Below, one piece after another: positions 23,755 through 34,757 of a DNA stretch of 64,000 bases. Numbering within the stretch: the stretch's first letter is position 1; each line of letters opens with the position of its first letter. The notes below the pieces were generated by a model that worked only from the letters and a program-made list of their open reading frames with translations, did not search any database and was not told the DNA's origin. The position numbers were made by a program, and so were the translations under genes. Origin of the DNA: Lophius americanus (lineage: Eukaryota > Chordata > Actinopteri > Lophiiformes > Lophiidae); assembly GCA_037951165.1 (NCBI GenBank), contig JBBDHG010000011.1, forward strand, positions 4,553,001-4,617,000, read 5' to 3'.

Positions 23755-23814
23755 GATATCGAGCGTGCGGCTTCGATATCACGAAGCAGTCACTTCGTGA
23801 TATCGGGGGGGGGG
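23755..23814. repeat. Two overlapping perfect hairpins plus a G10 run
   Basis: Hairpin 1 pairs 23755-23762 (gatatcga) with 23773-23780 around a 10-base loop. Hairpin 2 pairs 23774-23786 (cgatatcacgaag) with 23793-23805 around the 6-base loop cagtca. The two share 23774-23780, so they cannot form at once. Ten Gs follow at 23805-23814. There is no evidence of transcription, so any regulatory role is unproven. Confidence 0.85.
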
Positions 23815-26639
23815 CAGCCACTGCAGTATACAGAATAAATATCACAGAAAGGGAACTTTATGTAGTTGGAGTAGGCAGAAGGTGACCAGCGGCCCAGATG
23901 CTGCAGAGAAGCTGAAGAAATTATTGCATATATTCATCTTAATTCATTCTGTCTCTCCTGACTGAGATGTTTTGCTTTAAACGGTAAACATCAATACAAT
24001 TTGTACTGAAACAAAATCCTTATAGTTTCAATATGAAAACGTTTTACAGGCATATTAATTATGCTAAACATCAAAAAAGTAATCCAAACCAATTCATAAG
24101 ATTTCAGAGTGGATCCCTCCCTCATATATTGTAAAACCCAGTGGAATCTTATACCGTCAGGCTCTGCTCGGGGCTGCATCTGTGAAGAATCCCAGCAGTG
24201 CACTGTTTTATTCCAGAAATATCATACCGGAATACCCAAAATTTTAGATTATAACGAAAACCTTTGTGCAGGGATATTGAGATAAAAGGGCCGACGGAGC
24301 AGACAGGTCGACTCTGTAGGATCGAATACGTGGCGAAACAAAGTTGGCTGAGATAAAGGAATAATTGTAAGAAGAGACGTTTTCATTCAATTACTCCAAA
24401 TGGGTATGAGGTTGAATAACTCCACCTTTGGTCCCTTTCGATGAAAGGACATTTCACAACGGTGATCTAAATAGATGATTTGCCTTGCTTAACAATATGG
24501 ATTCATTGCAGCCACAGGTGATGGTTTCAAAGGGGTGACATGAAAAATGAATATCAAGAAGTCAGACGGGCAAATGGGACGCTTCTACATCGAAAGATGA
24601 TTAAATGATTCAAATCAGAGGCTTTTCACCAATATTTCACTTAACTGTGTCCATGTTGCTGAAGTAAGTACAACTCGTAAATAAATTCCCAACACTGCGT
24701 CATCCGCTAACCTTCGGCTTCAACCACCAATTCACTCTTCATAGAAATGGCTCCTCGCTATTATACACCACAGCGGAACAAAATTAACTTAAGGAATGAT
24801 TGTGCATCAGAAATTCAGAATAAACTAGCCTGTTTATTAAAGTAACACTTAATGGCTTTAAGAGTGCATAAAATAATCCATTAAATCAGAGTTCGGCATT
24901 CATCAATCTATATTATCGACTTAATATGGGAGTAAAAGAAAATGCTTTTTTTACATACTTTGAGCAAAAAATATATATAAACTAAATCTGCGGAGCCGCG
25001 TGACCCAGCTGCAGTCTTCTTCCAGTAAGGGACAGCGTCAACACAAGAGTGAGACACAATGGTGATTGTGTTCAGGTTGGATGTGAGCAGCGATAATTCC
25101 CTTTAATTTCCCTCATAGATCTCCGCTGTCTTCCATTCTACTGCCACCACTTGTCATCTTCGCTCCGTCATTTTCCTTTGATCACAGTTTCAATATCGAG
25201 TTCATCTCCCCGGGTGACTTGCTGCTATTTACACAAAGACGTCTATTCAGAAAAGTTATTAATCCTTGATTATATGACGCTCATGTAAATGTTATTTATT
25301 GGCTTGTTATCAATGAGTGCGAACGCCCAGGATAGGGCACAACGCAAATGAAAGCTCTCCATCGTTGCGCAGGCTGAAAAACAGAACAGACAAAATGACA
25401 TTCAGCACCGTGATTGAAATTACAGATGATGGGAAGAAGCCACCCACCTTATAATTACTTGCACATTGTAATTCCCCGTTTATGCTCCTAAAATATATGT
25501 TAAATGCATATTAAACAAAAATACGTGCGCAGCAGAACACGCAATGGCACTTGACTCTGCCTAATGAAACATGCAAATGTACGCACACACACATATACCA
25601 ATAAACACAGAAGAGGCATGGATATATCACATACTTATATCTTATTCTGCCAGACCGCTGTGAGTATCACACTTCTAGTTACCATTAACGCAGGTTAAAC
25701 CAAGATAATTGTTGCAGACATGCATAAATGCACTCATCCCGACACACAATTACAGTCTCTAATCCAAACTAATTTACCTCTCTCTAGTTTGTTAACTTTA
25801 AATAGTTTTTAATAAACATCTGGGCATCTCATGTGTATAGAAATAATTGAGAATTAAGTCTCTAAATCTCTATTTGGACATTTTGCATGAAGTAGATTGA
25901 CTGCAAACCTACAAATTACCGAAGACTGAAGCTGCAGTATATATAGTAGAAGCACACCGTGTAATGGTACATCATAAGACTATAAAATATACAGTGAGGG
26001 AATACATTGCAGTGTTTTTGGCATATGTTGTAGTAATTAAGATGTAGTGTAAACACATTTTGTAGTTATTGCAAGGAATGATAATGCCTTCTAGAGATAA
26101 AACTATTCAACGCCTGCGATAGTGCCAAAAAAGTTCCGACACTCTGTTTCCACGACCATAATGTAACTCCGACACGAGTACAAATAAATCTTTATTAACG
26201 ATTACAGAGGATTAGATGGAAAACCCAAACATAAACAAGAGAGAAAAGAAAGCAGCTTGTAAAAACATTAAGAGTGCTAAAATCAGGTTCAATCCCCTGG
26301 ATTTTGTGTTTTTCAGATTTAATTATTCATGCAGATGAGCCTTTTCTCAACTAATGCAACGTTTTAAGCAAATCATATTTAACTTTGGCAACTTAAGATA
26401 TAAAGTTTTAGGTCTTTTTTTTTTAAGTTTCAAATAAAAATCGTCCATCCCCCTTTTGCTAATACATCTGGAGAATGAGAGAGAAGGATTGCCGGCGTTA
26501 GGGAACAGCCTTTATTTCTTCTCTTGCCACCGTTCTCTTCAAGCAATTTCAGTAAATCTCTTAATCAAAGCCTGTGTGCCAGAGAGGATATGTAGGATGG
26601 ATGTATTGCACTTAAACTAAATGAATCGCATCACTTGTC
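23815..26639. other. Unique DNA, no gene seen
   Basis: I see no exon or transposon. It is AT-rich with scattered TAAT words and short AT runs such as aaaaaatatatataaac near 24966. Confidence 0.45.
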
Positions 26640-26990
26640 ATTAGAGAGCCCTGCCTTTGTTCCCCGCCCCCTATTGACAGTGTTGATAGAGGACCCTGTA
26701 CTAATGCAGGAGGAATGTCTCCTGTCATGTAAAGTCATTTGACTGGGAAGGACATGCTGCGGTCCTTTAGTGAATGACATATCCCAGTGTCTTGTAGACA
26801 ATGTCAGCTAATGATGAACAATCATGTAGCTGTCAAACAGTTCTTGTATCCTAGGCTCTCTTCCGCAGCGTTCTGGTTTGAGTGTTATTGTTGGCAATGA
26901 AAATAGCCCTGCATAATGGTAGCTAATGGGCCTTTAATGGAGAGTGTCGTGGAATAATCAATCTGCGGAGGAGGGTGGATGAACAGGAAA
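26640..26990. promoter_or_regulatory. Candidate conserved noncoding element
   Basis: This repeat-free block of mixed composition packs several homeodomain-type and related words: gctaatgatgaacaatcatg, tagctgtcaaacag, gctaatgggcctttaatgg, ggaataatcaatc. It stands out from its flanks, but these words are short and common. Alignment to other fish is the only real test. Confidence 0.25.
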
Positions 26991-28499
26991 CCCTAATGAA
27001 TTTCTGCGACAATAAAACTAAATATTCGTAACCACAGGAAGTTGTGTGATGCACTGGCAATTTACGTCAACGCAGACCATTACAGAAGGCCGTTGGGTTT
27101 TTCATTTAATCCATGAAAAGAGATATGTTTTAGTATTAAAAATAAAGATTAAATTAAGTAGAATTATGTTTTGTTCTCTTTGGAACCGCCGTAGGTCTGA
27201 GCGCACCGTGTGGATAACGGCTTCAGATCAGACCTTCCACCTAAGAGTTTGTGTCCGTCCACGTATAGTCACAGAACATTCATGGCTAACACTCAGAGCG
27301 AGGACAGAAATTGATGATGAAGGCTATGTGTGTGGCTTTCTCCTCCGTGAGCTCCTGCAATAGGTCTGACTCACCCACACTGACCTCACTCACCTTTCCT
27401 CACATCCTTGCCAGACATTCAGCAAGAGCAGCGGACCGAGAGGACGGAGCGGGCGGGGATGTGACGGTACAAGGGGGAATTGAAATAAGGTCAACGATGT
27501 ACTTGATTTAAGAAGACATCTCAGTTTATTTCCAAAAACATTTTTCAGTCGTGTGACAAACACAAAGTGACACTGCTGCCACACCAGAACTAAATCTCCA
27601 ACTGCTGTTGCTGCTACTTCTTCTGTCCAAATACTATGATTCATGGAGGAAGTGTTCCACCTTGCAGCAATGTGCCAACAGCTATCAGACTTCAAAGTCT
27701 GGCTTTCTTTTGATTTCCATATTATTATTATTTTTTTACATTAAACAGCGTTTCTTTTACACCTATCTACCCTCTAGATATTAAATGAGTTCATTAGATT
27801 CCGCTGCACCAGAAATAATTCTTTGACCCCCTATTGGCAGACAATAAGCAGACCTTCACAGCGCCTGAATGATTCCGGGCTCCCCTGAAGGGCCCCGCTG
27901 TAAGCACCCATGTTGAAGACAGCAAAATGATTAAGAGTATTTCAGATGAGCGGGTAGTGGCTTTTCTATTTGCTGCAGATTTGACTCCCCTGGGTACGAC
28001 AATCAATAATGCCTTGTTGCAGATGTTGGGAGAAAAGGACTAGCATGGCCAGGTTTGCACTCCATCTGCATGCCTTGGAGATTTTCTGCCTCCACAATAA
28101 AGATGAAAAACAATGTTAACGACGTCTCCTGTAAGAGATAATACTTGAAATATAGAAACAATAAGACGTTACATTGCGCATGAGAGATGCTGCAGTCAGG
28201 ATATGCAATTTTACGGACAGCCCTTAAGGATTTGTGTTCTTCTGCGCTTTTATTGAGCAGGATTTGTTACCCTTCTGTTAAGGGCCAGAGTGTTTGTGAA
28301 TAGGCTCGTTTCTCACTACTATGACAAGAATGATTAAACACAGGTTATGATTGAGCGATGTGTGAAGTTGAAACAAAAATAGTCATATAAATAATAAGTT
28401 TATTTGTTTTCATATGTCATCAGCTTACCACGAGTAACATTAACCACGAGAAATAGAAAGCTGAAACTGAGGTGTGAGCCTTCAGAAGGGATGTGGGTT
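26991..28499. other. Unique DNA, no gene seen
   Basis: The overlapping frames between 27046 and 27695 have no recognised domain. A small CpG-containing patch lies at 27430-27465. A block at 27800-28010 resembles conserved noncoding sequence in texture only. Confidence 0.4.
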
Positions 28500-28502
28500 G
28501 TA

Positions 28503-28533
28503 TTGATGATGATGATGAGGGATGATGATGATG
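28503..28533. repeat. (GAT)n microsatellite, interrupted
   Basis: GAT/ATG trinucleotide units broken once by agg. Confidence 0.85.
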
Positions 28534-29019
28534 TGCTCTAAAGAATGTTTTTGAATGACTACTCATGTCTTGGTGGCCTTAATGAAAAGGACATGTTGGT
28601 ATTTTATTAGCTCGTTCAACAGTGGAGTAGTCGCTGCTGTTGGGAATGATGACCCATTAGAACCCAGACCCACTTCCTCTTCAAGGAAAAGTATGGGGGG
28701 TATCAAATAGAACAAATGGATCACATTTCGGAAATTTCTGCAATGTGCTGTATATTTTATGCTTTTATGTTATTTTTCTCATTTGAAAATAAATCATCTT
28801 GAGATTGTTTCAATAAGGATAGAAGAATTTGTTTTTTAAAAACATCATATATCAAGACTACGGCGCCCCTAAAGTCCCTTGAGAGAAAAAGTTATTATCA
28901 TGTAAGAACAACTTTACTGATTTACTGTTGAACCGTGAGTGTTCCTTGATGGACAAAGCCCACATTTGACATATAATGCCAAACAGAATAAAAAGGTTCC
29001 AGAATCATATTCTAACAGC
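28534..29019. other. Unique DNA, no gene seen
   Basis: No feature recognised apart from a canonical-looking AATAAA word near 28789 with no gene upstream. Confidence 0.4.
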
Positions 29020-29230
29020 TTTGCCCGTCGGTTTGGGATCGTCATCAGCATGTGTGATTGACAGAGCTGAAAGACAACAGGCGGCAGTCACACTCGTCAT
29101 TTTCAAGAATCGGCCTGTCTTTGCAATGCTGTGTTTATCTTGTGCGGACAAGGATCAGAACTTCTCCTTTAATAACAAAAAATCTAGCTGAAAATTAGCA
29201 TTTAGCAAGAGAATTAGAATCAAATTTCAT
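29020..29230. promoter_or_regulatory. Candidate enhancer with exact PBX/MEIS decamer
   Basis: TGATTGACAG at 29055-29064 is an exact match to the decamer bound by PBX with MEIS/PREP partners. Within 170 bases there are also tttaataac, aaattagc and agaattagaat homeodomain-type words. The block has no repeat similarity. A 10-base word occurs by chance in a window this size with appreciable probability, so the call is tentative. Confidence 0.3.
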
Positions 29231-30003
29231 AAGAAACTTAACCATAACCCTCATTCAGTTTGCACTACTTGTGTCTCCATGAATTCTAACAGGTTAATTA
29301 AGGGGTTGATTTTGAATTAATTGCTGATGTTGCACTCTCAGAATAGGAATGACCTTTTAAACTGAAATAAACATGTTTGGATGAGAAGTGTCTTTCTGTT
29401 ATGTCCGGATCAGTTGGTCATTCCATTTACTCCTACTTGTTAAATTCAGTACGTTTAGTAGTGGCGCTTTTAATAAACAAGTTCCAGCTAAACGGAAGAA
29501 ATCCATCTTTGCTGTATCATTTTCTAAATGCATGGCAGAGGGAGTATGTTTTCATCAATAATCACTTGTCTCAGTTTTCAAACCAAGAAAACCTCTCAAT
29601 GTTATGCAGTATGCATTACATTCTGCATTAAATTCTTTCCTCCACAGCCACACCCTCCATAACCACAAGCTCTTCTGCAGAACACAGATCAATTACAAAC
29701 CGGCCTACCAAGCGATCAAGTCTATAATAACAGAGTCTCTCCATCTTGTTCTGCTGCAGTAAATTACCTGGGCTCCAGGACAAGCCTCATCTTTTCCTCT
29801 CTCAAGCCTTGAGGGATCTTTATTAAAGCTCAGGCTTTACATCAAATACAGTCCTGTGACATGGTAATGAGATCACAGCCAAACCTAGCCTGATATAAAT
29901 GCTTAATACGGGTCAAAGCAGACCAATGACCTAAACATACTCCACCGGCTGGGTGTAATGAGAATCCAGAAGCTCATACAGAAGGGAAGGAGAAGGTTTC
30001 TGC
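29231..30003. other. Unique DNA, no gene seen
   Basis: The frame at 29377-29631 has no domain. The block 29640-29890 is repeat-free with mixed composition and could be a conserved noncoding element. Confidence 0.4.
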
Positions 30004-30024
30004 ATGTGTGTGCATGTGTGTGTG

Positions 30025-30080
<56 letters not shown>

Positions 30081-30089
30081 TGTGTCTGT

Positions 30090-30136
<47 letters not shown>

Positions 30137-30143
30137 TGTTTGT
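30004..30143. repeat. (TG)n microsatellite with TTTG and TCTG interruptions
   Basis: About 140 bp of TG dinucleotides interrupted by tttg and tctg. Cys-Val and His-Thr repeat frames on both strands are artefacts. Alternating purine-pyrimidine tracts of this length can adopt Z-DNA. Confidence 0.97.
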
Positions 30144-32572
30144 CTGGAAGGAAGGAAGGATCAAGCAAGCAAGTTGTTGGACAGCAGTGATGGCATGAGA
30201 CCAGACACAAATTGCTTTAGAAATTAAAATCCTAAATATTCATTTTAACTCAGATGTGTTTTTCAGAGGACTCTATCTGGAGAACTGAAGTCAGTCAAGT
30301 TATTGCCCTTCATTTTTCTTAACCCCTCTCAGGAACAACAATTCTCAAACACTGGTTGAAATTTAAGCCATTTGAAAGTTGCAAAAGAAAAGGTAACAGA
30401 TGAATAAGAAAATCAACAGACTTATGGTAATTAAACATCAAGGCCTTGGATTGAAAAAAAGGAAGAAAGAAGGGAAGTACTAATCCGCCAGACTCAGCTG
30501 ATTCAACCATACCAAAAGCATTTAGACTTTCATTAAAAGTGTGCAGCCAAGCAGAATAAAATCATTTGGAAGGCACTGCATAAACACCTGACTTCAACCT
30601 GTGGCCGTCTATCCTGCACGGTTTAGAATGCAATAACTAGGTCTAGCTTTGGTTACGACAAGATGCTCACAGAGAGAACCATCAGAGGAAAGTTTGTGGC
30701 AAGATCAAATGTTCAGAGAAATAAAAAATTGCTTGACCGTGATATTGAGAGCTAGCTTTTTTTCTTTTTTTTTAATGCAAAAGCAAATTAATTGACAATT
30801 TCAGTCCTCATCAAGATTTTCTTTTGGAAGAAGACATAGAGGAAGCTGATTGAATATAAAAAAAAAGGAACTTTACAATTTCAATCTTCCTATAGTTTCA
30901 TCTCTTCACGTTGTACTGTGCTTCAGTAGGGCGTGTTTCACCAGCAGCGCTATTAACTACAAAAGTAAAACATTCATTTTAACTTTTCCAAAGCACATGA
31001 AGAGGCAAGAGATAAAACTATTCTATGATGTGGGCCTTTTAGGAAGCTAATAGCCTGTTGAGAATATAATTATAAGGCTGACTTCACTTGTTGTAAGTGC
31101 TTGTGTTTGTGTCTGTGAAGCATTATAGAAAAGCTGCATAAGACTGTTTGGGTATTTGCCGGTTATCAAGTCTACAGCATTCAGCGCAGTTCCCCTGTTT
31201 ATTAATTGAATCATAAAGCTCTCAAATATGCATGGAAAACTAACTTATTAATGTCAGTCACAAAGGCAAAGCAGTCCACTGGACACGGGGAGACAAGGGG
31301 GATTTTTTTTATCACACTTCATTAAGTTTTAAAATAGAAAAATCAATGCCTGGAATCCATTAAGTCAGTGGTGGTTTTGATTAAATACACGGAGTCATTG
31401 GGCAGAAATATGAGTCAGTTTAAACCGGTTTGAAGGCCCACAGTGCTGCAACTCCCACCTTCACCATCGCTATCGGCATTATGTATTTATTTTTTAATGA
31501 TTGTGTTTTTCTAAAGGCTGGGTGAGTATGCCAGTGATGCGTGCAGGAAGTGTATTGACAGAGGCAGTAGAGGGTGAAGAAAAGGAGAAGAAAAACCTGA
31601 AAGCACCAACGGCAAACTTTGCAGGAGTGAGCTGATTGCATGTGTTGCTCTGCTGCTGTGGTGGGTGCTATGAATGCTATCACCACCAGTATCACTTTGA
31701 TAGAGTGGCATGAGCTGGTTTTGTAAATTGACTTTCCTTTCAGTGATTTCAGGAATATCATTTCAGGCATCCAAAGCACCAAAAATGTAACAGCGGTGTC
31801 ATTCTAAGCCCTGAATTTACTTCTGACAGCAAACCTTTCGCAGCAGGTTATCTTGCATGTGGAGATCAGCTCCCTCCACATCTGATCAAAAATCTGAAAC
31901 GGGCCCCAAAGCTTTAATAGCCCCGCCTCTAACCAGTCTGACAGGCAACGAGAAACTCAGCGGTGATTCTGGCAAGCCCTCGCAAAGATGTTTGAGGGTG
32001 AGAAAAAAACATCACATCAAACTACTGAATGAAAAATCAGTCTCACTACGTATGTTTAATTCAAAATATACACTTGTTTCCCTCTCAAGGTGCATTGACT
32101 TCTGGGTTGTCTGGCATACTTCTTTGCCGGTGAAGCAGGAGACATTTATTATTGTGTTGACAGTCACACGAGAGGAGAAGAACAGATCATGTGGATAAGA
32201 AACAGCTCAAAGACAAAATACAAATCTGGAATCTACTGTTAGAAGCATATCAGCCAAGATTGTGGCTAAACTGCATATTTCATTAGTTCCTTCAAAAAGG
32301 AAGAAGCGTTTGTGTTTTTTAAAAGGGCTCTTAGCGGCTGCAGTGGAGGCAGCTTTAATGTGACAATAAGTAAACGTGAAAACTTTAATCTGATAGAAAG
32401 TACAGGAATTGCATTTATAAAATACTTTCTTCTTGTTCAAAATGTCCAAGAGCCATTAGGGACTGGAAATAATACGAACATTTAAAGAAAAGGTGTCGAG
32501 AGAAGTAGAAGTAATATGTGAATATTGAAAATAGCAAGTTTGCCTCATCTACCAAAGAGTAAATCTTCCATT
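30144..32572. other. Unique DNA, no gene seen
   Basis: No exon or element was recognised in about 2.4 kb. The minus-strand frame at 31420-31782 and the plus-strand frame at 31857-32198 (both about 115-120 codons) have no domain, biased composition or homology that I recognise. Confidence 0.45.
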
Positions 32573-32628
32573 CCATTCAGTTCCATTTACTTCCACTTAT
32601 CCAAGGTCGAGTCATGTGGCAGCAGACT
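32573..32628 (-). mobile_element. 3' terminus of an RTE/Rex3-like LINE, cut off from its body
   Basis: On the minus strand the segment reads ctgctgccacatgactcg, then accttggataagtggaag and taaatgga repeats. This is the expected last 60 bases of the LINE type also present at 20064-20440. The preceding part of the same element, same strand, begins again at 34285 on the far side of the Harbinger-like insertion. Confidence 0.7.
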
Positions 32629-32896
32629 TTGGGACGGATTTACTAAGATACGATAAAGCGAGTGCTAAATTGCGTGTGCAGTTTTACAAATTGCAAACTG
32701 TTTGGTTTGCGTGGGGTTTGCGGGTGATCAACAAATAATAATTGCGTGAATCGCGACAGGCTCAACCATTCTGGAGGCGCTTTCATTTGAATTAAGGTTT
32801 TTAAAGTGTTACCGGTTTCCGCCTTGGAGAGTTATGACAGAAAGCAGAGTGACCGCGAGCGTAAAATTCAATTTAATACCATGGAACTTTAGGTGT

Positions 32897-33198
32897 AAGT
32901 GAAAGAGGCAAATAAGTATATTTTTGTCGGGCTACAACGGAGAAATCTGAATATTACTAAAATAAATGTGATATGGGAGAATATCTGCAAGAAAGTCAAC
33001 GCTGTGGGTAAAATAAGAAGAACCACAAAAGAAATAAAGATGACAACATATGAGATGAAGGAAAGAAGAAATAAGACAGCTTATAATAAACCCTTGTTTG
33101 ATAAAAGAGGTGGGGGGCCGATGGAAGAAATAACTCTGACCACTACTGAACAGCAGGTGCAGCTCACTTTCTGCGATGAGCAGAGGATCACAATATGA
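32897..33198 (+). pseudogene. Harbinger Myb/SANT-like accessory protein remnant
   Basis: PIF/Harbinger transposons encode a Myb/SANT-domain protein that binds the transposon ends and helps bring the transposase into the nucleus. The open frame gives about 99 residues. IWENICKKVNAVG at residues 25-37, RRTTKEIK at 40-47 and KRGGGP at 69-74 match the order W-I--VNAVG, RT--E(I/V)KKKW and GGGP seen in fish MSANTD-type proteins. The third-helix Trp expected after the E-IK block is missing (sequence continues MTTYE). A stop lies just upstream, so the first helix is lost or degenerate. No transposase partner gene is visible nearby. It is likely non-functional. The family call is by motif order only. 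Confidence 0.6.
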
Positions 33199-33358
33199 CG
33201 CAAACGTGGAAATAATGAACTTATTTACCGAATCAAAGATGATTGTGCATCATGTCTCACGTCTTGCTGAATACAGTTGGGTTGTAGTCTTGAAGATGGA
33301 TTCATCCATTGCTCAGGAGATGAGAGCTCTCTGTGACACGAGCGCCTGAGCAGCAGCT

Positions 33359-33715
33359 GGTCAGAGCCGGATCCGGTCAGTAATGGATGTGGTCAGAGCT
33401 GGATCTGGTCAGTAATAGATCTTGTCAGAGTTGGATCTGGTCAGTGCTGGATCTGGTCAGAGCCGGATCTGGTCAGTAATGGATCTGGCAAGTGCTGGAT
33501 CTGGTCAGAGCTGGATCTGGTCAGTGCTGGATCTGGTTAGAGCTGGATCTGGTCAGTGCTGGGTCTGGTTAGAGCTGGATCTGGTCAGTGCTGGGTCTGG
33601 TCAGAGCCGGATCTGTTCAGTGATGGATCTGGTCAGTCCTTGATCTGGTCAGAGCTGGATCTGGTCAGTGCTGGATCTGGTTAGAGCTGGATCTGGTCAG
33701 TGCTGGGTCTGGTCT
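33359..33715. repeat. 16-bp minisatellite, about 22 units
   Basis: The unit is GGATCTGGTCAG followed by AGCT, TGCT or TAAT, with scattered substitutions. Units ending in AGCT tend to alternate with units ending in TGCT, giving a 32-bp higher-order pattern. Because 16 is not a multiple of 3, the open frame across it (33422-33643) repeats every 16 residues and is not evidence of a gene. It lies inside the Harbinger-like element. Confidence 0.95.
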
Positions 33716-34284
33716 GACAATGGTCATCAGCGCCCAGGCAATTGGGATCCAAGCTGGGGTACCGGCAGTGGGTCTGTCAATATAAGTGGTCCCACAGCAG
33801 GGGAAATGGAGAGGGAGGAAGGAGTCCAGGAGGAGTTCTGACAGCCACATTTGGCCACTGGTCATTTGTTCTGCTCAAACACATGATGTTTGCCAATGTT
33901 GTGTAAATAAAGTCCAAACACGAGAAGCGTCTTCTCTGTTGTGTCTGTACACAATGCTGCTGAGCACCTTCCTCTTAAACGTTTTAAATACACACACAAT
34001 CACAAGCACCGCATTTTTTTTCAGGCTCAGTAAATCACAATGCGTTTCATAAATTAACCTACTTGCATTGACTCCTCCCATTATTTTGGATGCTCCGGAG
34101 GAAACGCCCGATATAGCAAATTCATGAAGGTAAACATACTAAATGTATAGCGCGTGTTATTATTTTTACGTTTATCAGACACAATCCTCAGTACGCACCT
34201 TAGTAGATCAGCTTTCTTATTTAATTGCGAGTGCTCTCAAGGTTGCACCTGTTTTTCACGCGCAAACCTTCAAATCAGGCAAAA

Positions 34285-34757
34285 GGTTATTCCAGATGTC
34301 CCTTGTCCCAGCCAGAAGTGCCTGCAGAAAATCAAAAAGAAGACATCTTGGAGGCATCCTAAACGGATGCCAGAACCAGCCCACCGGCTCCTTTTGACGT
34401 GCGGCAGCAGCGGCTGCATTCTGAGCTCCCTCCCGATGTCCGCGCTCTACATCTTATCTCTAAAGCTGAGCCCAGCCCCTTACATAGGAAGCTCATTTAA
34501 TACCCTTTGTACTCTCGACCTCATTCTTTCAGTCACTAATCAGAGATCAGGACCATAGGTGAGGGTTGAAACGTAGATGGACTGATAAATTGAGAGCTTC
34601 TCTTTCCGACTCAGTTTCTCTCTTCACCACAACAGACCGATACCACGACCGCATGACCGCGGACGCTGCACCAAACCACCTGTCCATCTCTGTCAATTTT
34701 ACCATCACTGGAGAACAAGACGCCAAAAAAACCTTCTACTCCTTTGCAAAGATTAAC
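34285..34757 (-). mobile_element. RTE/Rex3-like LINE, RT-end to C-terminus
   Basis: Read from 34757 down on the minus strand, the translation contains GVLFSSDGKIDRD, then (frame shifted) LSIYQSIYVSTLTYG, and GLGSALEIR-type sequence corresponding to AGLSLRD. This is the end of the reverse transcriptase and the C-terminal region of the same LINE family seen at 20064-20440. The two copies share the ctgggctcagc-ttagag block. Near 34330 the sequence jumps from the VFRA(R)P block to the AG-RD-W block, an internal deletion. The 3' terminus continues at 32628-32573 beyond the Harbinger-like insertion. The plus-strand frame of 134 codons at 34154-34558 is antisense to this element and not a gene. Confidence 0.75.

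Larger units (their letters stand above)
32631..34281 (+). mobile_element. PIF/Harbinger-like DNA transposon, deleted copy
   Basis: The boundaries are defined by the split LINE on either side. The left end reads gggacggatttactaagat. The inverted right end reads gcctgatttgaaggtttgcg, sharing the GATTT...AAG core. An internal inverted copy at 34194-34209 (complement gatctactaaggtgcg) matches 32637-32652 at 13 of 16 positions. The left part encodes a Myb/SANT accessory protein remnant typical of Harbinger elements. The middle holds a minisatellite. The right part includes a tcataaattaacctacttgc block and tgactcctcccatt. No transposase (DDE nuclease) gene is visible, so it is a non-autonomous or deleted copy. 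Target-site duplication could not be confirmed. Confidence 0.65.

Noticed and set aside
30004..30210. Cys-Val and His-Thr repeat proteins on both strands
   Set aside because: Translation of a TG/CA microsatellite.
33422..33643. Protein-like repeat frame (LDLVSAGSGQS units)
   Set aside because: A product of a 16-bp minisatellite read in one frame; the 16-residue period follows from the DNA unit.
34154..34558. 134-codon frame, plus strand
   Set aside because: It runs across the right end of the Harbinger-like element and antisense through the RTE/Rex3-like LINE remnant.
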